Positions 25,814 to 33,072 of a stretch of 36,114 nucleotides of DNA are shown here, piece by piece (within the stretch, counting starts at the first letter, position 1; the number at the start of each line of letters is the position of its first letter). A model generated the notes under the pieces. It saw only the letters and a list, made by a program, of their open reading frames with translations. It had not been told where the DNA came from and did not search any database. Where the stretch lies: IMG/VR virus record IMGVR_UViG_3300034284_001122, positions 1 through 36,114 of that record. One strand, 5' to 3'. Source of the stretch: a virus. The position numbers and the translations under genes are program-made.

Positions 25814-26899
25814 ATGGAAAATAAAATTCATATAGTAGGTAGTGGGTGTTCATTTACCTCCAATTTTAGACCAAATATCGACCCGTATAATAAATCGGAA
25901 GATAGATGGAAAGAGGATGATAAAGACCATTATACATGGTTTCATTGGTTGTGGAGAATTTTACCTAAAAATGATTATGAATTTCATAATTATGGTGCAA
26001 TTACAAATGATAACAAAACTATTTGCAGGTCTATATTTTATAAAGTAAACGATTTAATTTTTAATAAAGGAGTAAAGCCTGAAAATATTATTGTAATACC
26101 ACAATGGACATCTTTAACCCGTACATCTTGGTTTATTTCTCCTAAAATTTATGATAAAAATAATAATTGTTTAAAAAATTTCATAGAAAAAAACGACTCA
26201 CCTCCACATACTAATGATTTTATTCAATGGGATTCTAAAAAAAATGCATACCAACATGGATATTTTTATTTAACAGGTGGATATTATAATGAAACTTTTA
26301 ATCCTGATAAAATGGATGAGTTTGCATTAACTTATGCGAGTAAAGTATTATCAAAAGAAGAACGATATATCGACTGGTTTGATTCTATAATTGGATTATT
26401 TTCGTATTTAGAATCAGTAGGTGTAACTAAAATAAAATCATTTCAAATGAATAATAATTTTTCAAAAAGTTATTTAGATGAAAGTAAAACACCACCATCT
26501 TACAATGAAGAACGGAAGCGTATAAATTCAGATACATACGATTGTATTATAAAAGAAAAAATTATATGTAACACTTGGAATGATACATCATTGGCAGATG
26601 AAAATCCATACGTTAAAATATATGCTGATAGATTGGATTTTGATAAATATTTTTGGTTCTTTGAAGAAGAAAATAAACATAAAAAGGGAGGTATAATTGA
26701 ATGGTCAATTAGAAATTTTAATGAAGATTTATCCGATGGAAATTATAATTTACCCAAAGTATTATGGAGGGAATTAAATGGATTGGATGAAGCGGACCAA
26801 CGAAAATACTTAAACAGAAGCTGGTATGGGCATACATCATCCATTTTAGCTAGAAAATTCGTAAATGATGTAGTTTTGAAATGGGATATATTTAAATAA
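25814..26899 (+). CDS. SGNH-like protein, GCSFT type (361 aa)
   Basis: Block I is SGCSFTSNF (10-18, Ser13). A conserved YGAITNDNKTI (60-70) fits the Gly/Asn block of SGNH enzymes. QWTSLTR follows, and near the C-terminus YGHTSSILARKFV gives a His in the block V position. It is clearly paralogous to the protein at 30511-31608, which has the same GCSFT, TNDN, QWSAWSR and terminal His/Phe-Val pattern. It is longer than simple esterases, with an insertion of unknown role. Acyl hydrolysis or transfer on glycans is the likely activity, inferred from family and context. Confidence 0.62.
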   Translation: MENKIHIVGSGCSFTSNFRPNIDPYNKSEDRWKEDDKDHYTWFHWLWRILPKNDYEFHNYGAITNDNKTICRSIFYKVNDLIFNKGVKPENIIVIPQWTSLTRTSWFISPKIYDKNNNCLKNFIEKNDSPPHTNDFIQWDSKKNAYQHGYFYLTGGYYNETFNPDKMDEFALTYASKVLSKEERYIDWFDSIIGLFSYLESVGVTKIKSFQMNNNFSKSYLDESKTPPSYNEERKRINSDTYDCIIKEKIICNTWNDTSLADENPYVKIYADRLDFDKYFWFFEEENKHKKGGIIEWSIRNFNEDLSDGNYNLPKVLWRELNGLDEADQRKYLNRSWYGHTSSILARKFVNDVVLKWDIFK

Positions 26900-26908
26900 A
26901 AATAAGTT

Positions 26909-27901
26909 ATGAAAAAAACAGACAAAATTTTAGTTACAGGAGCAAGTGGATTTATAGGTTCACATTTATTAAGGTTATTACATGCAAAGGGTTATAGAAA
27001 CCTTCGGTCAACATCATTTAGCAGAGATTTGAGAAATGATTTTGAAGGAACATCAGAAGTAGAACACATTAAAGGAGATTTGCAAAATGCAGAGTTTTGT
27101 GAATTGATTAGTAAAGATGTGGATGTGGTATTTCATTGTGCAGCAAATACTTCAAATGCATTAGATACTAAATTCAATCCACTATTGCACGTTACTCCAA
27201 ATGTAGAGATGAATGTGAATTTAATGGAACAAAGTTGGAAAAACAAAGTTCGTAAATTCTTATTTATATCATCAAATACAACTTATCCAGATATGGGTAC
27301 TGAATTTTGTACTGAAGATATTAATGTTCATGCAACACCAATGTTACCTGTTTATAAAGCAGTTGGTGGTATGAAAAGATATGGTGAAATGTTATGTGAT
27401 TTCTTTTCAAATCAGATTCATGAACCAATGCAATGTTTGATTGTTAGACCTTCAAACGCATTTGGACCTAATGATAAGTTTGATTTTGAAAAGTGCCACG
27501 TTACTCCTGCAAACATCCGTAAGGTAGCAGATGGATTGAATCCTATTCCAGTTTGGGGTGATGGTACTGAAGTAAGAGATTTACTACACGTTGAAGATAT
27601 GGCAGATGGTTTTATATTTGTAGCAGAAAACAATGATACATACGATATCTTTAATGTATGTTATGGTGAGGGATTTACAGTAAACGAAACACTTGCAACG
27701 ATTAAAGAATTGGATAACAATACAAATCCAATTGAATATGTCAATAATAAAGCACCAATGATTCCTATCAGATTATTGTCTTCTAAAAAGATTAATGATT
27801 TAGGGTGGAAACCAAAAAGAAATTTAACAGAAGCCCTAAAAGAAACTATTGAGTGGTATAAAGCTAACAAACATCAATATAACCCAGATTCAAGACCATA
27901 A
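26909..27901 (+). CDS. NAD-dependent epimerase/reductase, GDP-fucose-synthase-like (330 aa)
   Basis: VTGASGFIGSH (9-19) is the cofactor loop. FISSNTTYP (119-127) and VRPSNAFGPNDKFDFEK follow GDP-fucose synthase-like SDRs. RDLLHVEDMADGF is the conserved substrate-domain stretch. As in the SDR at 24780-25778, the YxxxK motif is not standard: the sequence is VYKAVGGMKRYGE (148-160), with Lys156 and a Val four residues before it; the nearest Tyr is 149, seven residues away. These two SDRs differ in this respect from the canonical one at 17869-18834. One base separates it from the ThDP PYR subunit gene. Confidence 0.78.
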   Translation: MKKTDKILVTGASGFIGSHLLRLLHAKGYRNLRSTSFSRDLRNDFEGTSEVEHIKGDLQNAEFCELISKDVDVVFHCAANTSNALDTKFNPLLHVTPNVEMNVNLMEQSWKNKVRKFLFISSNTTYPDMGTEFCTEDINVHATPMLPVYKAVGGMKRYGEMLCDFFSNQIHEPMQCLIVRPSNAFGPNDKFDFEKCHVTPANIRKVADGLNPIPVWGDGTEVRDLLHVEDMADGFIFVAENNDTYDIFNVCYGEGFTVNETLATIKELDNNTNPIEYVNNKAPMIPIRLLSSKKINDLGWKPKRNLTEALKETIEWYKANKHQYNPDSRP

Positions 27902-27902
27902 T

Positions 27903-28433
27903 ATGGAAATAACTGAATATAAAAAAGCAATATCATCTGCTATGACTGAATTAGGTAAAGCAGATGATGTAGTTTTTATAGGACAACAAATAGTTTATCC
28001 TGGTAATCCTATGAGTACCACATTAACGGATGTTCCAAAAGAAAAAATGATTGAAGTTCCAGTTATGGAAGAAACTCAAATGGGTATGAGTTTAGGAATG
28101 GCAATGACTGGGAAAACGGTTGTATCATTTTATCCAAGATGGGATTTTATAATATCCGCTACAAATCAATTAGTAAATCATTTAGATAAATATCAATTGA
28201 TGACGGGAAAAAATGTAGATATACTTATTAGAGTGGGTAAGGGTTCGGATGAACCATTGGATCCTGGTCATCAACACAAAGCAAATTATTTTGAAGAATT
28301 TAAATCTATTTGTAAAAATATTACATTCTTTGATTTGAAAACAGCTGAAGAAGTTGAAACTGCATATAATTATTTTAATACAAACGGAGGTATAGTTATA
28401 TTAGTGGAATATCCTCAATTATATAATAAATAA
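27903..28433 (+). CDS. Minimal thiamine-diphosphate E1-beta-like (PYR-domain) subunit (176 aa)
   Basis: The ATG at 27903 is taken as start (two bases after the SDR stop); an upstream in-frame start at 27849 lies inside the SDR gene. EVPVMEETQMGMSLGMAMTG (51-70) contains the catalytic Glu that activates the thiamine ring. YPRWDFIISATNQLVNH and ILIRVGKG match transketolase PYR domains and E1 beta subunits. The usual C-terminal transketolase-C domain, about 130 residues, is absent. Its natural partner is the PP-domain subunit at 20150-20785. Eight genes and part of the cluster lie between the two halves, which is unusual because these subunits are normally adjacent. Confidence 0.8.
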   Translation: MEITEYKKAISSAMTELGKADDVVFIGQQIVYPGNPMSTTLTDVPKEKMIEVPVMEETQMGMSLGMAMTGKTVVSFYPRWDFIISATNQLVNHLDKYQLMTGKNVDILIRVGKGSDEPLDPGHQHKANYFEEFKSICKNITFFDLKTAEEVETAYNYFNTNGGIVILVEYPQLYNK

Positions 28434-29212
28434 TGGTACATATATATTATCATATTTATTCTTTTAAAACCACTTTTGATATAGTTAAACAACAAATTAA
28501 CTATATTCAGAATAGTTTTAAATGTAGACCAAAAGTAAATATAATAATAACAACTCCTGGTAGACAAGATAGAATATCTAAAGCTGATTGTAGTAGTCAA
28601 ATTTATGATTGGTTATCAAAAGAAATTCTACCAATAGAAAACGATTATATAATAAGAAACTTTATAATAAGTGAACACACATTACCAAACGAATGGTCTA
28701 CTTTGGATTTTATTATAAAAGATAAAGACACATTTGAAGATGATGACTGTATTTTATATTTACATACTAAAGGAGCATCGCACGAATTGGTAAATAAAGA
28801 TGAATCGTATAAACCAACGGATGAATATATGAAACATAGATTAATTTATGAAAAAAATTCACTTTATTGGAAACGTGCGATGGAGTACTATTTAATAGAA
28901 AAAAATCAAGAATGTATAGATATATTAAAAAATACAGAGTATAATACTGTTGGTATATTTTTAAATGAACCAATGTGGAATTGTGAAGTTTACGCTGGTA
29001 ACTTTTTTTGGATAAAAGGTGATTATGCAAAAACATTACTTACAAATCCAACGGAGGAACAGATAGATAAAAACACTAGAAGTACTGCAGAATTTAATTT
29101 CATAAATACTGGCATAAATTGGAAACCATATTCAGTATTTAATGTACCTTGGAAACATTTTGGAACTAAAAAATTTGATAATCTACTTAAAACACTAGAA
29201 AATGAAAATTAA
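28433..29212 (+). CDS. Putative GT-A-like glycan enzyme with YLHTKG motif (259 aa)
   Basis: Residues 105-116 read DCILYLHTKGAS and 187-198 read YAGNFFWIKGDY, with a PMWNCEVYAGN lead-in. A hydrophobic strand ending in Y-x-H-x-K-G, then a G-N-F-F-W strand, is a pattern seen in glycosyltransferase-like proteins of polysaccharide and rhamnan clusters, where the His-Thr-Lys stands near the usual DxD position. No clear DxD is present apart from an EDDD (102-105) just before the strand. Family membership is tentative. The start overlaps the previous stop (TAATG), and a 43-residue frame overlaps its end. Confidence 0.45.
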   Translation: MVHIYYHIYSFKTTFDIVKQQINYIQNSFKCRPKVNIIITTPGRQDRISKADCSSQIYDWLSKEILPIENDYIIRNFIISEHTLPNEWSTLDFIIKDKDTFEDDDCILYLHTKGASHELVNKDESYKPTDEYMKHRLIYEKNSLYWKRAMEYYLIEKNQECIDILKNTEYNTVGIFLNEPMWNCEVYAGNFFWIKGDYAKTLLTNPTEEQIDKNTRSTAEFNFINTGINWKPYSVFNVPWKHFGTKKFDNLLKTLENEN

Positions 29213-29333
29213 AGAACTACCCGTTATTTCATATTTTGTTAAAAAATATGAAAATTATAAATTGAAAAAACGTCTTAAAAAGAAATTAGAAGAACTCAAA
29301 AAAAGAGACCCTTTTGTGTACAAATCATTTTAA
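29202..29333 (+). CDS. Small basic hypothetical protein (43 aa)
   Basis: An ATG at 29202 opens a 43-codon frame ending in TAA at 29331-29333. It overlaps the preceding gene by 11 bases and leaves 3 bases before the next ATG, so it fills the only 124-base hole in this part of the cluster exactly. The product is Lys-rich, with a central amphipathic basic helix (KLKKRLKKKLEELKKRD) and an aromatic C-terminus. No family was recognised. The tight fit favours a real gene; such a short AT-rich frame could also be fortuitous. Confidence 0.45.
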   Translation: MKIKELPVISYFVKKYENYKLKKRLKKKLEELKKRDPFVYKSF

Positions 29334-29336
29334 GAT

Positions 29337-30509
29337 ATGAAAAAATGTACGTTTATTAGTGTAATAAGAAAAAATAATTCTTATAATATAATACATGATA
29401 TAAAGCCACTTGACCCATTTTCTGAATTAGTTCATTCGTTACATTCGTATGAAAAGATTGATATAATCAATTTTACAGATTTAACCTCTGATGTTAATTT
29501 ATTTATAACATTTGATGTTGTAGATGTAAATGAAAGTTTTACAGAATTCTTATATCAATTTTTAAAATCAGTAAATTGTAAAAATGTATTTATTGATTTT
29601 TCAACCTATGACAATCAAGAAATATCAGAAGAAGACTTGGATACAATAGAATCTTTAACTGATAAACCTATATATTTTCTAACGAAGAATTTAATTCAAA
29701 ATAGACAAAATCATTTATATTTTGAAGAATTGGCGTATCATCATATAAAAGAAGACAAGGCCATTCCTAGTCAATACGAAGCATATAAAAAATTAAAATC
29801 AACTCATTTTAATTTTTGGCCTAAATTTAAAGGATTTTATTATGTAGGACATACTCGTATTCATAAAATAAAATATTTAGAATTTTTATATCAAAATAAC
29901 CATTTAAATGAATTTATATGGTCTTGCACTGGATTAGATTTTGATATTGATATTTTTAAAGATTTGGTTCCGGAAGAATATGAAAAAGAATTCAATTCTT
30001 TTGAAGTTTTAAAATTATTGCCAAGAGCACTTGACCACGATATTTTTAATAGGCGACAATATGAACTAATTCAAGGTAATCCTAATTTAATTACATATTT
30101 AGATACTTGTTTTGAAATAGTTGCAGAAACTCGTTTTTACGATGCTGCTGGAAATAATGGTTCTAAAAAAACTTATAAAACTTGGAACAACATTTCAGAA
30201 AAAATAATGAAACCAACTTTGTTAGGTCATCCATTTATTTTAATATCAAAGCCAAATACTATTAAAATGTTGGAAGAAAGAGGAGTTAAATATTCTTACG
30301 ATTTTTGGAATTTTGAGTACGATAATATAGAAAATAACGATGATAGGATGATGGAGGTACAAAATTTTACAACAAAAGTTATGCAAATGAGTATGAAAGA
30401 ATTATCCGAATTTAATAAAGATTATTATCATTTTTCAAAATCAAATTACAAAAACTTTATAGAAGGTGTATACAAAACACCTATACACAATATTTGGAAT
30501 AAATTATAA
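29337..30509 (+). CDS. Putative GT-B/GT10-like glycosyltransferase, paralogue 2 (390 aa)
   Basis: The C-terminal half repeats the motif order of the proteins at 23431 and 31613: FYYVGHTRIHKIKYLEFL (167-184) in place of the Asn-Arg...His-Arg strand, EIVAET (260-265), NISEKIMKP (285-293) and HPFILISKP (298-306). The final F-I-D-E-S motif of the paralogues is replaced by YDFWNFEYD, so it is the most diverged of the three. The N-terminal half is unrecognised. It is one base upstream of an SGNH gene. Transferase activity is inferred from paralogy and context. Confidence 0.5.
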   Translation: MKKCTFISVIRKNNSYNIIHDIKPLDPFSELVHSLHSYEKIDIINFTDLTSDVNLFITFDVVDVNESFTEFLYQFLKSVNCKNVFIDFSTYDNQEISEEDLDTIESLTDKPIYFLTKNLIQNRQNHLYFEELAYHHIKEDKAIPSQYEAYKKLKSTHFNFWPKFKGFYYVGHTRIHKIKYLEFLYQNNHLNEFIWSCTGLDFDIDIFKDLVPEEYEKEFNSFEVLKLLPRALDHDIFNRRQYELIQGNPNLITYLDTCFEIVAETRFYDAAGNNGSKKTYKTWNNISEKIMKPTLLGHPFILISKPNTIKMLEERGVKYSYDFWNFEYDNIENNDDRMMEVQNFTTKVMQMSMKELSEFNKDYYHFSKSNYKNFIEGVYKTPIHNIWNKL

Positions 30510-30510
30510 T

Positions 30511-31608
30511 ATGAAACATATAATTACAAATGGGTGTTCGTTTACACGTCAATTTAGAAGATTAGGAATAACAGGAACTGCTGATGACTTTATGGATGAC
30601 CATATTTCACAATGGAAGTGGCCCCATTTTATACAAGAAGAAAACCCTGATTTAAAAGTATTAAACTACGGATGTCCCACAAACGATAACAATGTTATAA
30701 CTCAATCTACGATATATGGGATTGATAAACTTTTAAAAGAGGGAATAGCTGCTTCGGATATATCAGTTATAGTACAATGGTCTGCATGGTCTAGAAATTC
30801 TGCATTTATATCAAATGTAAAACAAACTGAAAAAGGTTATGAGTTAAACAGAACCTTTGTAAAAGAGAGAGATAAGAATTTACCAATTGTAGAAGATTTT
30901 GCTCACATAAATGATTTTATTGATGTTCCTAAAAAATATGCAGGAGAGCATGGATATTTCATATTAGCGGGTGGGTATCACTCATCTCATGTTAATGTTC
31001 GTTCTATTGATTATTTTGATGATTATGTAGACCATGTTTTTTCGGTGGATGAAAGATTAATTGAATATTTTAAAAATATATTATTATTACAATACTTTTG
31101 TAAAACACATGGTATAGATTATAAATGTTTTACAATGCATAATAATTTTTCGATAGAGTATACAACTGATGATAGATTTCCATTATTTTCACCAAGTGGT
31201 AGTAAAAAAGACCAAGCTTGGCATGTTTTAATGGAAAAATATATACCCCATACATGGGAAAGTGATATAAACCCACAATATAATAATAAACCGTATGTTA
31301 AATATCTCTACGATTTAATAGATTTAGATAAATTTTGGTTTTATGAAAAAGAAAATGTTACAAAATTTGGAGGACAAGTTGAATGGTGTATACAAAATTA
31401 TAACTTTGATGAAGTATCAGATAGAGATGAGGTTCCTAATCTAATTTGGCAAGAATATAGAACTCTATGGGATAATGGAAAACGAAACATTGATGATATT
31501 TTGGATTATTTTAAAACTAATAATTACTGGCAGCATGCTTCACCATATTCAAATAGGAAATTTGTTAAAACTGAATTGAAAAGTTTTTTAGAAAAAATAA
31601 AAATGTAA
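30511..31608 (+). CDS. SGNH-like protein, GCSFT type (365 aa)
   Basis: The ATG at 30511 follows the previous stop by one base; an upstream in-frame start at 30466 lies within that gene. NGCSFTRQF (7-15) is the block I motif, NYGCPTNDNNVI (52-63) the Gly/Asn block, QWSAWSR a conserved aromatic stretch, and the C-terminal YWQHASPYSNRKFVK supplies a His. It aligns by motif along its length with the protein at 25814-26899, so the two are paralogues. It sits between two GT-B-like paralogues, suggesting an enzyme-pair unit duplicated in the cluster. Confidence 0.62.
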   Translation: MKHIITNGCSFTRQFRRLGITGTADDFMDDHISQWKWPHFIQEENPDLKVLNYGCPTNDNNVITQSTIYGIDKLLKEGIAASDISVIVQWSAWSRNSAFISNVKQTEKGYELNRTFVKERDKNLPIVEDFAHINDFIDVPKKYAGEHGYFILAGGYHSSHVNVRSIDYFDDYVDHVFSVDERLIEYFKNILLLQYFCKTHGIDYKCFTMHNNFSIEYTTDDRFPLFSPSGSKKDQAWHVLMEKYIPHTWESDINPQYNNKPYVKYLYDLIDLDKFWFYEKENVTKFGGQVEWCIQNYNFDEVSDRDEVPNLIWQEYRTLWDNGKRNIDDILDYFKTNNYWQHASPYSNRKFVKTELKSFLEKIKM

Positions 31609-31612
31609 TTTA

Positions 31613-33058
31613 ATGTTGAATAACAAATTAATATTTGGATATGATGTAATGACATACAATGGTGAATTACCAAATTGTATGAATCCAAAATATATAAATA
31701 CAATATATAACGCATCTGATTTTGATTTTTCAAATTCAGGTGCATTTTTTTCTAAAAGATGGAATTGTGATTGGGCAGTTTATAATAGTAATTTTTATGA
31801 AAGATATGCCGAAAAGAAATCAATTTACCAAATAAAAGAAGATAGAAAACGAGGTATAAATTACAATTGGTTTTACATTGTAGAGCCATTTGGCAATCTA
31901 AACCAATTTTTTGGAAATCACTCAATACACGAATTTGGTTTAAATTTTATGTCTAAAATTGCAATTGATGAAATAAAAAACGGAAATGGTAATTTATTTT
32001 TTAATTATATAATAGATGGTGGTGAAGGATTTGAAATAGAAAATTTTGAAAGATTGATTAAAAATATACGAGATAAAGAAATACCTGAAGAAAAAGTTTA
32101 TTTTTTATTCGCAGATTTTAAATTAAAAAAGAATTTTGAAAAATTAGGAGTAAAATACAATGTAGCCGATTATTCATTAAATATGGTTGCTAAATCTCAA
32201 GAATTTAATAATGTATTAACTAATCCAGGTTATCGTTATTGGGGTGAAGGTTCATACGAATCTCAAGTTGGTAATATTAAATCAGGAGTATCCACAATTG
32301 CAACATCCAAAGAATTTGAACAGAGTATCGGGAGAGATAAAAAAGATTTTCTACTATTATCACGACATTGGAAATTACATAGATTATTACTATTGAGCCA
32401 TTTACATAAAATAGGATTAGAAAAAAATTTAGTATCATGGGATAACAAATTCTATACACAAAATATTGTAGAAGAAATGTATATTCACGATAAAAATGAA
32501 GAATTTGGAAAATTAATAAAAGAAACATCATCTTTATTGGATATACCTGATTTAACTAAAATAGCCGGATTTGGGTTTGAAGATAAAAACATCTACCTAA
32601 ATTCATATATTAGTATTGTGACCGAGTCTGCATTTTTTCAATCCAAAGGACCTGATGATATATTTGTGAAATTTCCAACTGGATATTTATCTGAAAAAAT
32701 ATTTAAACCACTGGGGCATTGTCAACCATTTATATTGGCAGGACCTGCAAAATCATTGGAATATTTAAGAAACAGATTTGGATTTAAAACTTTTAATCCG
32801 TATATTGATGAGAGTTATGATACGGAATGTGATGATTTCGCTAGATTGAGATTAATTCAAGATGAAATTACTAAATTTTCTAGTAAGAGTAAAGAAGAAA
32901 AGGATGAATTTCTAAACAATGTAAAAGAAATATGTATTTATAACCAGAATTTGTTTCTAAAATATGGTAAAGATTCATTTGGACATATAGAAAATAATAC
33001 CGAAATGCAATTAATATTAAAATTTTTAGGAGTATCTTTTGATAAGACTCTTATTTAG
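31613..33058 (+). CDS. Putative GT-B/GT10-like glycosyltransferase, paralogue 3 (481 aa)
   Basis: Motifs are close to those of the protein at 23431: FLLLSRHWKLHRLLLLSHL (246-264), SIVTES (334-339), GYLSEKIFKPLGH (357-369), QPFILAGP (371-378), GFKTFNPYIDESYD (390-403). The S-E-K-I-F-K-P then PFILAG and Y-I-D-E-S series fits the nucleotide-sugar site of GT10-like or exostosin-like GT-B enzymes. The N-terminal half has aromatic clusters but no recognised motif. It is the last gene of the glycan cluster, 14 bases before the giant terminal gene. Confidence 0.58.
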   Translation: MLNNKLIFGYDVMTYNGELPNCMNPKYINTIYNASDFDFSNSGAFFSKRWNCDWAVYNSNFYERYAEKKSIYQIKEDRKRGINYNWFYIVEPFGNLNQFFGNHSIHEFGLNFMSKIAIDEIKNGNGNLFFNYIIDGGEGFEIENFERLIKNIRDKEIPEEKVYFLFADFKLKKNFEKLGVKYNVADYSLNMVAKSQEFNNVLTNPGYRYWGEGSYESQVGNIKSGVSTIATSKEFEQSIGRDKKDFLLLSRHWKLHRLLLLSHLHKIGLEKNLVSWDNKFYTQNIVEEMYIHDKNEEFGKLIKETSSLLDIPDLTKIAGFGFEDKNIYLNSYISIVTESAFFQSKGPDDIFVKFPTGYLSEKIFKPLGHCQPFILAGPAKSLEYLRNRFGFKTFNPYIDESYDTECDDFARLRLIQDEITKFSSKSKEEKDEFLNNVKEICIYNQNLFLKYGKDSFGHIENNTEMQLILKFLGVSFDKTLI

Positions 33059-33072
33059 TTATATTTATATGT

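Noticed and set aside
31693-31700. TATAAATA near the start of the last GT-B-like gene
   Set aside because: It lies within coding sequence, downstream of the start codon and without a gene to serve.
33062-33069. TATAAATA on the - strand just before the giant gene
   Set aside because: It would point back into the + strand glycan cluster, where no - strand gene exists; taken as chance in a 14-base AT-rich gap.
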